Below are positions 29,702 through 38,146 of a stretch of DNA of 64,000 nucleotides, piece after piece (within the stretch, counting starts at the first letter, position 1; each line of letters opens with the position of its first letter). The notes under the pieces are model-generated. The model was given only the letters and a program-made list of their open reading frames with translations, searched no databases and had not been told where the DNA came from. Source of the stretch: Caballeronia megalochromosomata (GTDB taxonomy: Bacteria; Pseudomonadota; Gammaproteobacteria; Burkholderiales; Burkholderiaceae); NCBI GenBank assembly GCA_001580565.1, contig LRBF01000015.1, positions 1 through 64,000 on the forward strand, read 5' to 3'. The translations under genes and the position numbers were made by a program.

Positions 29702-30754
29702 TCAGACGTTCTCCGGCGTGTAGAGCTGCGCCGGCAGCGGATACTGGCTCGCTTGCGCGGCTTCGCCCGGCAGCGCCTGCAAAGCCCGCAACATCGCCTG
29801 AATGGCTGTCTCCGCGATGCGCTGAAGCGGCGTGTCGATCACGAGATCGATGACACCTTCGACGAGGGCCTCGTACCGGTCCGGCATCAGGTCGCTGCAT
29901 ACCGTCACGATGCGGCGTCCCGCGGCTTCCTCGCGCAACGCGCGAATCACGCCGCCCACGCCGCCGCCGGGAATGTAGAGGCCGGCGAGATCGGCATGAC
30001 GCGCGAGCATCGCGAGCGTCGCTTCATAGGCGAGTTGTTTGTCCTCGAGATTGATCTGCGTGTCGAGCACGCGCAATCCGGGCGCGTGCTCGCGCAAATA
30101 CGAGCGAAAACTTATTTCGCAGCTTTCCTGACCCAGATAGCGCGGCGTGCCGACGAATACGCCGACGGTGCCCTCATCGCGACGCGTGAGACGGCTCACG
30201 GCCCACGCCGCCGTGCGTCCGCTCTTGCGCGGATCGACGCCGATATAACCTGCCCGCAACGGCGCACTCAGATCCGACAACAACGTGACCGTGGGCTTGC
30301 CCTGCGCGTGAAGCGCTTCGATTGCAGCGGTCACGTGCGGATGATCGACCGCGACCACGCCGAGCGCATCCGCTCGCTCGCCGAGCGAAAGCAGTGTGCG
30401 CGCGATGGAAGCCGGATCGAGTTCATCCATGTATTCGATGACGGCGGTGCAATGCTCGGGTTCGTGACGCGCGGCCGCGTCCGTCAGGATGCGCGCAAAG
30501 GTCTGATAGAAAAGGTCCGCGCGTTTCTGCAGACAAAATCCCAGGGTGTATCGCTCATGATGTTCGCCGCGTTGCGCGCGCAGCCGCTCGCGCATCAGTC
30601 CCGCACCGTGATAGCCGATGCGCTCGGCCGCTTCGATCACGCGCAGTGCCGTGCCTTCGCGCACGCTGATACGTCCGTTGAACACGCGATCGACCGTTGC
30701 AGGACTCACACCCGCCGCCTCGGCTACGGATTGAAGAGTGGGACGCTTGCTCAT
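29702..30754 (-). CDS. LacI family transcriptional regulator
   Basis: 350 residues from MSKRPTLQSVAEAAGVSPATVDRVF; the ATG at 30754 directly precedes the helix-turn-helix. The core is a periplasmic-binding-like sensor of the type that uses ALGVVAVDHPHV and IPGGGVGGVIRALREE, closer to Agrobacterium/Rhizobium-type sugar and inositol regulators. It is divergent from the MocD-like desaturase gene and probably controls it, perhaps through repeated GATGTAATT elements between the genes. Confidence 0.87.
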   Translation of the reverse strand: MSKRPTLQSVAEAAGVSPATVDRVFNGRISVREGTALRVIEAAERIGYHGAGLMRERLRAQRGEHHERYTLGFCLQKRADLFYQTFARILTDAAARHEPEHCTAVIEYMDELDPASIARTLLSLGERADALGVVAVDHPHVTAAIEALHAQGKPTVTLLSDLSAPLRAGYIGVDPRKSGRTAAWAVSRLTRRDEGTVGVFVGTPRYLGQESCEISFRSYLREHAPGLRVLDTQINLEDKQLAYEATLAMLARHADLAGLYIPGGGVGGVIRALREEAAGRRIVTVCSDLMPDRYEALVEGVIDLVIDTPLQRIAETAIQAMLRALQALPGEAAQASQYPLPAQLYTPENV

Positions 30755-30758
30755 CTTT

Positions 30759-30889
30759 GATGTAATTGATGGATTTTCAAGTCTCGCGATGATGCCTAAA
30801 GATAGCAAATGCGCGCGAATATTGCGCTGCCGGCGCTTCCACTCCTATCATCGAACCAACAATAATGAATGATGTAATTCCAATCATCG
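30759..30889. promoter_or_regulatory. Candidate LacI-type sites: repeated GATGTAATT
   Basis: GATGTAATT occurs twice in the divergent promoter region, at 30759-30767 and 30871-30879. The second copy lies in GATG-N10-CATC, a short dyad. Both flank the regulator and desaturase starts, the positions expected for an autoregulating repressor. Confidence 0.4.
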
Positions 30890-30900
30890 GTTGAGGTGAC

Positions 30901-31980
30901 ATGATGGAATCTGAGCAATCCCACGGCGCAGGCGCGCGGGATGGATATCGCGAGTACCAGTTGATCGGCGGAGCGGGCGAGCGTGCAAAAGCGGCGGGTC
31001 TCGTCAATGCGGACTGGTACAGGTGCGCGGTGCCGCGACCCGTCATGAAGGGCCTGATGCAGCGCGGCGACGCGCGCGCGATTTGCGACACGCTGCTCTG
31101 GTACGCGGCGATCGTCGCGAGCGGCGTGCTCGCCTGGTTCGCGTGGCAAGCGCATTCGCTCTGGGCGATTCCGGCATTTCTTCTCTACGGCACGCTCTAT
31201 TGCAGTCCCGCTGATTCGCGCTGGCACGAGAGCGGTCACGGCACCGCATTCAGAACGTCGTGGATGAACAAGGCGCTCTATCAGGTTGCGTCGTTTCAGG
31301 TGTTTCGCCGCCCGACGATCTGGCGCTGGAGCCACGCGCGTCATCACACGGATACGCTCGTCGTCGGGCGAGACCGCGAGATTGCGGTGCCGCTGCCCAC
31401 GGACTGGCTGAGCCTCGCGCTGAACGTGTTTGCGCTGAAGCACGCTGCGGGTGAGGTGCCGAAGATCATTTCGTCGGCGTTCGGCAATATCGGTGAAGAA
31501 GAAAAGACCTACGTGCCGGAGTCGGAGTGGCCGAAGGTAATCTTCGAGGCGCGCGTCACGCTCGCGATCTACGCCGTCGTGATCGGCGCGTGCTTTGTAT
31601 TCCATTCGATTTTGCCGCTGCTCTATATCGGCCTGCCGAGCCTCTATGGCGCGTGGCTTTATCTGTTTTTCGGTCTCACGCAGCACGCGGGTATGCCCGA
31701 GAACGTGCTCGATCATCGCAGGAACTGCCGCACCGTGATGATGAATCCCGTGTTCCGGTTTCTTTATCTGAACATGAACTATCACGTCGAGCATCACATG
31801 TTTCCGATGGTGCCTTATCACGCGCTGCCGCGCCTGCACGATACGGTGAAGCACGACATGCCGCCGCCGTATGCGAGCACGATCGCGGCCTACGCGGAGA
31901 TCATTCCGGCGCTCGTGCGGCAGACGCGCGATCCGTCGTATCACGTCGAGCGGCCGATGCCCGCCGCGACGCAGGCATGA
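30901..31980 (+). CDS. Membrane fatty acid desaturase-type oxygenase, MocD-like
   Basis: 359 residues of the integral membrane di-iron desaturase/hydroxylase family. All three histidine boxes are visible: HESGH (109-113), HARHH (145-149) and HVEHH (about 295-299), with four hydrophobic helices between them. Together with the adjacent Rieske protein it matches the rhizopine-catabolism pair MocD/MocE, where the desaturase-like oxygenase is proposed to remove the O-methyl group of 3-O-methyl-scyllo-inosamine. The Rieske gene starts 29 bases downstream. The true substrate here is inferred from family only. Confidence 0.85.
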   Translation: MMESEQSHGAGARDGYREYQLIGGAGERAKAAGLVNADWYRCAVPRPVMKGLMQRGDARAICDTLLWYAAIVASGVLAWFAWQAHSLWAIPAFLLYGTLYCSPADSRWHESGHGTAFRTSWMNKALYQVASFQVFRRPTIWRWSHARHHTDTLVVGRDREIAVPLPTDWLSLALNVFALKHAAGEVPKIISSAFGNIGEEEKTYVPESEWPKVIFEARVTLAIYAVVIGACFVFHSILPLLYIGLPSLYGAWLYLFFGLTQHAGMPENVLDHRRNCRTVMMNPVFRFLYLNMNYHVEHHMFPMVPYHALPRLHDTVKHDMPPPYASTIAAYAEIIPALVRQTRDPSYHVERPMPAATQA

Positions 31981-32009
31981 ACAGACCGAGAGAAAGGAGA
32001 CGACTCGCC

Positions 32010-32318
32010 ATGACGCAATGGATCGATGCAGCCTTGTTCGACGATATCGACGACGAAGACGTGATGCGCTTCGATCACGATGGCCGCACCTTCGCGATTT
32101 ACCGCGTGAACGATGCCGTGTACGCCAGCGACGGCCTGTGCACGCACGAGCACGTCCATCTGAGCGATGGCTTCGTGATGGACCATGTCATCGAGTGTCC
32201 GAAGCACAACGGACGTTTCGATATCCGCGACGGACGGCCGCTATGCGCGCCCGTTTGCGAAAAGCTGCGGACGTATCCCGCGAAAGTCGAGGGCGGACGG
32301 ATTTTCATCGAGATCTGA
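32010..32318 (+). CDS. Rieske [2Fe-2S] ferredoxin, MocE-like
   Basis: 102 residues; cluster ligands are C44-T-H46 (CTHEH) and C63-P-K-H66 (CPKHNGRF). The whole sequence closely resembles MocE ferredoxins (WIDAALFDDIDDEDVMRFD, KVEGGRIFIEI). It would deliver electrons to the MocD-like oxygenase. AAAGGAG lies upstream. No MocF-type ferredoxin reductase is encoded nearby, so the electron donor must come from elsewhere. Confidence 0.9.
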   Translation: MTQWIDAALFDDIDDEDVMRFDHDGRTFAIYRVNDAVYASDGLCTHEHVHLSDGFVMDHVIECPKHNGRFDIRDGRPLCAPVCEKLRTYPAKVEGGRIFIEI

Positions 32319-32327
32319 CGACGCGCA

Positions 32328-33200
32328 CTACCGGCGCTGCCTCATGGCGAGCGCGACGCCCGAGAGCGTGAGCGCCATCGCGATTGCTTCGCGTGCGCCG
32401 AGCGGCTCGCCGAGCGTGAGCGCCGCCGCGACGATGCCCATGATCGGCACGAGCAGCATGCCGATGGACGCGACGTCGGCGGGCAGGCGGCGCAGCGTGG
32501 CGAACCATGCGAGATAACACACGGCCATCGGCACGAGGCTCATGTAGACGAGCACGGCCCAGCCGTCAGGGCCGAGCGCCGAAAACACCGGATGCTCGAT
32601 ATACAGGCCCAGCACGACCATCGGCGCACAGCCGATGCCGACTTGCCACGCGACGAGTGTGATGGGCGGGATAGGCATCGGCCCGTGCGTGATCACCGTG
32701 CCGAGTGCGAACAGCACCGCGGCCGAGAGCGCGAATGCGATGCCGGCGAGCTTGCCGCCATCGAAGGAAAGACCGTGCGCCGACAGGAGCACGACCACGC
32801 CCGCCAGCCCCAGCGCGAGGGCGCAGAACCCGGCGACCGAAGGCTTGCGCTTTGCGATGGGCCACGCGAGCAACATCGCCCAGATCGGCATCGTGTAGAC
32901 GAGTAGCGCGCCTTCGCTGACCGACAGCCATTTCATCGAGAGCGTGGAGAAACCCATCCACGCGAAAACATTGATCGCCGATGCGAGCACCAGCCTCGGG
33001 ACAAGCGCGCGCGGCACGCGGATGTTCTCGCCGGCGACTCTCGCGATGACGCCAAGCAGCACGGCGGCCGCGATGCCCGCCACGCCCCGTGAGAAAAGCG
33101 GCGGCCACTCGCGCAGCAGGACTTTCATGGCGGGCCAGTTCAGCGCCCAGCCGATGGCGGTGACGATGAGACAGATGAACCCGGTCAGGCGAGCAGGCAT
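32328..33200 (-). CDS. EamA/DMT superfamily transporter
   Basis: 290 residues from MPARLTG with ten predicted helices arranged as two EamA repeats (ICLIVTAIGWALNWPAMK ... FALSAAVLFALGTVITH). Members export amino acids, nucleobases or other metabolites. A start 13 codons further upstream (33239, MIEPQERQ) is equally possible; neither has a clear ribosome-binding site. It converges with the Rieske gene, nine bases apart. Confidence 0.86.
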   Translation of the reverse strand: MPARLTGFICLIVTAIGWALNWPAMKVLLREWPPLFSRGVAGIAAAVLLGVIARVAGENIRVPRALVPRLVLASAINVFAWMGFSTLSMKWLSVSEGALLVYTMPIWAMLLAWPIAKRKPSVAGFCALALGLAGVVVLLSAHGLSFDGGKLAGIAFALSAAVLFALGTVITHGPMPIPPITLVAWQVGIGCAPMVVLGLYIEHPVFSALGPDGWAVLVYMSLVPMAVCYLAWFATLRRLPADVASIGMLLVPIMGIVAAALTLGEPLGAREAIAMALTLSGVALAMRQRR

Positions 33201-33239
33201 CGAAGGCGTTTTTCGTTGTCGTTCTTGGGGTTCGATCAT

Positions 33240-33625
33240 ACAGGCGCACCGGCGCGCCTCGAAGGCCGCAGTCGGCATTTTGCATGCATGAGGCGGCATG
33301 CAAAACGCCACATGCAAAAGGCAGAGGCTGCGCACGAAGCCTGTCAGGATGATGAAAGGAAACTTATAGAGAAAACGATTAACTCATGGAGGTAAAAACC
33401 CGGAAAGTTCTCCGTTGCGCAGGAATAGAGGGGTTCAGAGCCGGACTAGGGCAAATACCAGGATAGCCAGCCGGCAGCAAACGCACTATTCTTCGAAAAA
33501 CGTTTTCCAACACCCAGGCCGACTTGCGGCTTCACCCCTGACGCAAGTCATCAGCCACGGCGCTCGTCGCCGCTCACGCAACAAAGAACGCGGCACGACG
33601 AGCGCCGCCGCGTCCGGAGACTTTC
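33240..33625. other. Intergenic region with TTTTGCATGC inverted repeat and LacI-type operator
   Basis: No gene. TTTTGCATGC (33278-33287) and GCATGCAAAA (33296-33305) form a perfect 10-base inverted repeat with an 8-base spacer; a further half-site CATGCAAAA is at 33311-33319. Further right is the AAAACGTTTT site described separately, then the MFS gene leader. Confidence 0.6.
33496..33507. promoter_or_regulatory. LacI-type operator upstream of the MFS transporter
   Basis: AAAACGTTTT (33497-33506) within AAAAACGTTTTC. It shares its core with the perfect GAAAACGTTTTC site ahead of the uronate dehydrogenase gene and with the site ahead of the LacI gene at 34979, supporting one regulon. Confidence 0.65.
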
Positions 33626-34915
33626 ATGAACACTGTCGTTGCCGGCGTCGTGCGTAGCGCGAGCCGTTATCGCTGGACCGTGTGCGCGCTGCTCTTCTTC
33701 GCCACGGTCATCAACTACATGGACCGGCAGATTCTCGGTCTGCTCGCCCCGATGCTGCAGCACGACATCGGCTGGACGCAGATCCAGTACGGCCGCATCG
33801 TGATCGCGTTCTCGGCGTTTTACGCGATCGGCCTGCTTTGCTTCGGGCGCATCGTCGACTGGCTCGGCACACGTATCTCCTACGCGCTCGCCATGTTCAT
33901 CTGGAGTATCGCGGCGATGATGCACGCGGCCGTCGGCTCCGTGATGGGCTTCGCGATGGTCCGTGCGCTGCTCGGCATCGGCGAGGGCGGCAACTTCCCG
34001 GCCGCCATCAAGACGACCGCCGAATGGTTCCCGCGCAGCGAACGTGCACTCGCGACTGGCATCTTCAACTCCGGCGCGAACATCGGCGCGGTGTTCGCAC
34101 CCGCGCTCATTCCGGCCATCGCGGTGGCGTTCGGCTGGCGCGCGGCATTCGTGATCATCGGCGCGATCGGTCTCGTGTGGCTCGTCGTGTGGTTCTTCAT
34201 GTATCGCCAGCCGGACGGCAGCGCGCAAGAGGACGATCTCGCGAACGAAGGCGACGAAACCCGCGCCGCCGATGCCGCCAACGCGAAAGCAGGCGCGCCG
34301 GGCTTCAAGGTGCTCATCAAGCAGCGTGAGACGTGGGCGTTCATCGTCGGCAAGTTCCTGACGGACCCGGTGTGGTGGTTCTATCTGTTCTGGCTGCCGA
34401 AGTGGCTCAACGAATCGCGCGGCATGGACATGCAGCACATCGGTTTGCCGCTCGTCGTGATCTACGCGATCACCACGGTCGGCAGCATCGGCGGCGGCTG
34501 GGTTTCGTCGGCGCTGCTGCGTGCGGGCTGGACCGTGAATGCGGCGCGCAAGACCGCGATGCTGATCTGCGCCTGCGCCGTGCTGCCGATCGCGTTCGTG
34601 TCGCAGGCCGAGAATCTGTGGGTCGCGGTGGCGATCGTCGGTCTCGCGGCGGCAGCGCACCAGGGCTGGTCGGCGAACCTCTTCACGACGGCATCGGACC
34701 TGTTCCCGCGCCGTGCAGTGGGCGCGGTGGTCGGCATCGGCGGCATGGCCGGTTCGATCGGCGGCGTGCTGTTCTCGGAAGTGATCGGCCAGGTTCTGCA
34801 ACGCACGGGTCACTACTGGGTGCTGTTCGCGATCGGCGCATCGGCGTATCTCATCGCCTTCGCAATCATGCACATGCTCACGCCGAAGATGACGCCGGCG
34901 AAGCTCGAAGCGTAA
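33626..34915 (+). CDS. MFS transporter, ExuT/hexuronate type
   Basis: 429 residues with 12 membrane segments. The ACS/ExuT subfamily of the major facilitator superfamily is indicated by VINYMDRQILGLLAPML at the first helix, LLGIGEGGNFPAAIKTTAEWFP and the loop PVWWFYLFWLPKWL. Relatives take up galacturonate, glucuronate or aldarates by proton symport. A LacI-type operator lies about 120 bases upstream, and the co-regulated LacI gene and uronate dehydrogenase follow, so a hexuronate is the likely substrate. Confidence 0.88.
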   Translation: MNTVVAGVVRSASRYRWTVCALLFFATVINYMDRQILGLLAPMLQHDIGWTQIQYGRIVIAFSAFYAIGLLCFGRIVDWLGTRISYALAMFIWSIAAMMHAAVGSVMGFAMVRALLGIGEGGNFPAAIKTTAEWFPRSERALATGIFNSGANIGAVFAPALIPAIAVAFGWRAAFVIIGAIGLVWLVVWFFMYRQPDGSAQEDDLANEGDETRAADAANAKAGAPGFKVLIKQRETWAFIVGKFLTDPVWWFYLFWLPKWLNESRGMDMQHIGLPLVVIYAITTVGSIGGGWVSSALLRAGWTVNAARKTAMLICACAVLPIAFVSQAENLWVAVAIVGLAAAAHQGWSANLFTTASDLFPRRAVGAVVGIGGMAGSIGGVLFSEVIGQVLQRTGHYWVLFAIGASAYLIAFAIMHMLTPKMTPAKLEA

Positions 34916-34978
34916 TACGCCGGTATCGACATGCACCGCGCCGCCAGCACTCGCAACTTGCAGGCAGCGCGGCGCGCG

Positions 34979-35968
34979 TCATGCGGCCGCGGCGGTCGAG
35001 TCACGCACGATGAGCCGCGGCTCGAACATGGAGTTGCCGGGGTCGGGATGACCGGCGAGGGCGTCGATGAGCTTCTGCATCGCCAGTTCGCCCATCTTCT
35101 CGCTCTGGATGTCGACGGTGGTGAGGCCCGGCGCGGCATACGCGCCGTAAGGCACGTTGTCGATGCCGGTCACCGACACGTCCTGCGGCACGCGAATGCC
35201 GAGCGACGCGGCTTCTTTCATGAAGCCGAGCGCGATCAGATCGTTGTAGCAGATCACCGCCTGCGGCCGCTTCGGTCCGAGCATCACGCGCGAGCAGGCC
35301 TGTTCGCCCGCGAGCGAAGTAGGCGCGTGGGCTTCGTAGATGTCGAGTTCGAGGCCTGCCTCGGTGAGACAATCGCGTGCGCCGCGAATCCGTTCGTCGT
35401 TGATGCGCGCATGCTCGAAGCCGAGATACGCGATGCGGCGATGCCCGAGATCGAGCAGGTGGCGCGCGAGCATGTAAGTGGCAAGGCGGCTGTTGATGCC
35501 CACGCTCGGAATCGGCAGTTCGGCATTGCGCAGGAGCACGACGGGCTTGTCGAGGTCGAGCATCCACTGCGCCTCTTCGTCGGGGAGGCGCGAGCTGACG
35601 AGCAGGCCGTCCACGCGCTGCGCGAGGGCTTCGATGAGCGGACGCTCGCGCGCCTGGTTCTCGTCGATATCGACGAGCAGCAGCGTGTAGTCGTGGCGGA
35701 GCGCGATACGGTTCGCACCCTTCACGACATTGGTGAAGTGAGGGTTGCTGATGTCGAGGATCGTGAGGCCGATGGTGCGCGTCTTGCCCGTGATCATCGA
35801 ACGCGCGAGCGGGTTCGAGCGATAGCCGAGCGTCTCGATGGCTTCCTTGAGCCTGGCTTCGACCGGCGCCGAGAAGCGTTGCGCGCCGTTGATGTACTTG
35901 GAGACGGTCGCGACGGAGACGCCGGCTGCGGCGGCGACGTCGCGAATGGTCGGGGAAATTTTCTTCAT
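34979..35968 (-). CDS. LacI family regulator of uronate genes
   Basis: 329 residues: HTH at TIRDVAAAAGVSVATVSKYI, hinge SNPLARSMITGKTRTIG, and a sugar-binding core ending in VSVTGIDNVPYGAYAAPGLTTVD. Located between the MFS gene and the divergent uronate dehydrogenase-lactonase operon. An operator half like those ahead of its neighbours lies nine bases before its own start (35977-35986), so it probably represses itself, the transporter and the dehydrogenase operon until a uronate-derived inducer binds. Confidence 0.9.
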   Translation of the reverse strand: MKKISPTIRDVAAAAGVSVATVSKYINGAQRFSAPVEARLKEAIETLGYRSNPLARSMITGKTRTIGLTILDISNPHFTNVVKGANRIALRHDYTLLLVDIDENQARERPLIEALAQRVDGLLVSSRLPDEEAQWMLDLDKPVVLLRNAELPIPSVGINSRLATYMLARHLLDLGHRRIAYLGFEHARINDERIRGARDCLTEAGLELDIYEAHAPTSLAGEQACSRVMLGPKRPQAVICYNDLIALGFMKEAASLGIRVPQDVSVTGIDNVPYGAYAAPGLTTVDIQSEKMGELAMQKLIDALAGHPDPGNSMFEPRLIVRDSTAAAA

Positions 35969-35976
35969 TCGGAAGG

Positions 35977-35987
35977 TAACGTTTTCG
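35977..35987. promoter_or_regulatory. LacI-type operator in the leader of the LacI gene
   Basis: TAACGTTTTC (minus strand GAAAACGTTA) carries 9 of the 12 bases of the palindrome GAAAACGTTTTC and overlaps the leader of the LacI gene, consistent with autorepression. Confidence 0.5.
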
Positions 35988-36109
35988 CAATGTTAACGGA
36001 TTGTCGCAGAAAACCGGGAAACAATGATGTGACGTTTTGCATTTCGCATGCAGCCTTTTGTATGCCAAACGGCAACTGACGGCCCGTTCGCACCCATCGC
36101 CATAATCCC

Positions 36110-36121
36110 GAAAACGTTTTC
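36110..36121. promoter_or_regulatory. Perfect LacI-type operator upstream of uronate dehydrogenase
   Basis: GAAAACGTTTTC is a perfect 12-base palindrome centred about 53 bases before the uronate dehydrogenase ATG. Confidence 0.75.
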
Positions 36122-36168
36122 TTCTTTTTTGCTTTCAACGCATTACCTTGTATTGGACAGGAGTCACG

Positions 36169-36999
36169 ATGAATCAGCCAAACGCAGCGGGCAAACCGTT
36201 CAAGCGCCTGCTTTTGACCGGCGCGGCCGGCAACCTGGGTCGTCAGTTGCGCGGCGCGCTCGCGCAATGGGCCGACGTCGTGCGGCTCTCCGACATCGCG
36301 CCGCTCGACGATGCGGCGAGCCATGAAGAAGTCAGCGCCGTCGATCTTGCGGATCGCGAGAAGGTGATGCAGCTCGTCGAAGGTGTCGATGCGATCGTGC
36401 ACCTCGGCGGCATTTCGATCGACGCGCCGTTCGACGATCTGATCGAGGCGAATATCCGCGGCACGTACAACATCTACGAGGCGGCGCGACGCCATGGCGT
36501 GAAGCGCATCGTGTTCGCGAGCTCGAACCATGCAATCGGCTTTCATCCGGTCACGGAAGTGCTCGACGCCGATTCGCCGCATCGCCCGGACAGCCTCTAC
36601 GGCGTGACGAAGTGCTTCGGCGAATCGCTGTCGCGGTATTACTTCGATCGCTTCGGCATCGAGACGGTGAACCTGCGCATCGGTTCGTCGTTCGAGGAGC
36701 CGAAGAATCCGCGCATGCTCGTCACGTATCTGAGCTTCCGCGACTTCATCGAACTCGTGCGCTGCTCGCTGTTCACGAATCGCGTCGGTCACGCCGTGGT
36801 GTATGGCGCGTCGGACAATCCGGTGAAGTGGTGGGACAACGCGAAGGCCGGTTTCCTCGGCTTCAATCCGAAGGACAGCTCCGCACAGTTCGACGGGCTC
36901 TTTCCGGTGACCGGCCCGACCGCAGAACGCGACGACCCCGCGCAGCGCTTCCAGGGCGGCGCGTTCGTCATGGGCGAGCCGATGGAGCGCAAGCGATGA
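36169..36999 (+). CDS. udh: NAD-dependent uronate dehydrogenase
   Basis: 276 residues of the extended SDR fold. NAD-binding motif GAAGNLG (18-24), SSNHAIGF (118-125) and catalytic Y144-xxx-K148 (YGVTK) match bacterial uronate dehydrogenases, which oxidise D-galacturonate/D-glucuronate to aldarolactones (EC 1.1.1.203), the first step of the oxidative uronate pathway. The ATG at 36169 has AGGAG upstream; a TTG seven codons earlier is less likely. The lactonase gene starts within its stop codon (ATGA), so translation is coupled. A LacI-type operator lies upstream. Confidence 0.9.
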   Translation: MNQPNAAGKPFKRLLLTGAAGNLGRQLRGALAQWADVVRLSDIAPLDDAASHEEVSAVDLADREKVMQLVEGVDAIVHLGGISIDAPFDDLIEANIRGTYNIYEAARRHGVKRIVFASSNHAIGFHPVTEVLDADSPHRPDSLYGVTKCFGESLSRYYFDRFGIETVNLRIGSSFEEPKNPRMLVTYLSFRDFIELVRCSLFTNRVGHAVVYGASDNPVKWWDNAKAGFLGFNPKDSSAQFDGLFPVTGPTAERDDPAQRFQGGAFVMGEPMERKR

Positions 37000-37913
37000 G
37001 CGCAGCCGTGCGCACCGAACGGCTCGACGCGGGCGGCCGCGCGAGCGTCGGCGAATGTCCGGTATGGCGTGCGCAGGAGGGCGCGCTGTATTGGGTCGAT
37101 ATTCCCGCGCGCCGTATCGTCCGGCTGGAAATCGAAAGCGCGCGTCGCACGGAATGGGCATTTGCCGAGCAGGTCGCGTGCTTTGCATTCGACAAGGCGG
37201 GGCGCGTGGTCGCGGGCATGGAGAGCGCAATGTTCGGCGTGACGCTTTCCGATGCGGGCGATGTGAACGAAGGGCGGGCCGTGAAGCTGGCCGCGCCGGC
37301 GTTCCCCGCGCCGGGCATGCGCTTCAACGATGGCCGCTGCGACAGGCAAGGGCGGTTCTGGGCGGGCACGATGGTGCAGGACATGTCGCTTGCGAGCTCC
37401 GCGGGCGCGCTGTATCGCTTCGATGAACACGGCAGGCTCTCGGCGCCCGTTGTCGATGGTTTGATCACCCAGAACGGTCTCGCATGGTCGCCCGATGGCA
37501 GAACGATGTATCTGTCCGACTCGCATCCGCAACGCCGGCTCGTGTGGGCTTTCGACTTCGACCCTGAAACGGGCACGCCCGGCGCGCAGCGCGTGTTCGC
37601 CGATCTGCATCACTACGCGGGCCGCCCGGATGGCGCCGCAGTCGATGCCGACGGCTGTTACTGGACCTGCGCGAACGACGCGGGGCGTTTGTTGCGCTTC
37701 ACGCCGCAAGGCAGGCTGGATCGCGAAATCGCATTGCCCGCAAGCAAGCCGTCGATGTGCGCGTTCGGCGGCGGCGACCTGAAGACGCTCTACGTCACGA
37801 CAATTCGTCCGGCAGCGAATGCCACTGACGACGACGGTTACGTGTTCGCATTGAACCCCGGCGTGCAGGGCTTGCCGGAGCCGGATTACGCCGGTCTGTT
37901 ACCGGTCGCATAA
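36996..37913 (+). CDS. SMP-30/gluconolactonase family lactonase
   Basis: 305 residues of the six-bladed SMP-30/regucalcin propeller. Metal and catalytic ligands typical of the family are visible: Glu in VGECPVW (about residue 20), Asn in MRFNDGRCD, Asn in ITQNGLAWSPDG and Asp in YAGRPDGAAVD. It would hydrolyse the galactaro- or glucarolactone made by the uronate dehydrogenase to the aldaric acid. Overlaps that gene by four bases (ATGA) and is followed by a strong terminator, closing the operon. The aldarate dehydratase needed next is not in this window. Confidence 0.9.
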   Translation: MSAAVRTERLDAGGRASVGECPVWRAQEGALYWVDIPARRIVRLEIESARRTEWAFAEQVACFAFDKAGRVVAGMESAMFGVTLSDAGDVNEGRAVKLAAPAFPAPGMRFNDGRCDRQGRFWAGTMVQDMSLASSAGALYRFDEHGRLSAPVVDGLITQNGLAWSPDGRTMYLSDSHPQRRLVWAFDFDPETGTPGAQRVFADLHHYAGRPDGAAVDADGCYWTCANDAGRLLRFTPQGRLDREIALPASKPSMCAFGGGDLKTLYVTTIRPAANATDDDGYVFALNPGVQGLPEPDYAGLLPVA

Positions 37914-37922
37914 TCTTCGGAA

Positions 37923-37958
37923 AACGGGGCGCGTTCTGCGCCCCGTTCGCCATTTTTT
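37923..37958 (+). terminator. Rho-independent terminator of the udh-lactonase operon
   Basis: AACGGGGCGC (37923-37932) and GCGCCCCGTT (37938-37947) form a perfect 10-base stem with loop GTTCT, followed by six T at 37953-37958. Confidence 0.88.
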
Positions 37959-38146
37959 CGCACAGTGTGGGACGAAAACCGGTCGATGCACCGTGTCGGC
38001 GCGCATCGAATCGGCAAGCACGTCAAGCTCCGGAACCGATACCAAGGTCAAACACCAATGCTGTAGTTCCTCTGTAAAGAGTAGTCTCCGCAAGTACCTC
38101 AAGTACCCAGCGATCGACTGATTCTCTCAATCCGGAGGAGACCTAG

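Noticed and set aside
33278..33319. Terminal inverted repeats of an insertion sequence
   Set aside because: The TTTTGCATGC arms are close together, no transposase lies nearby and no target-site duplication is seen; better described as an intergenic repeat element.
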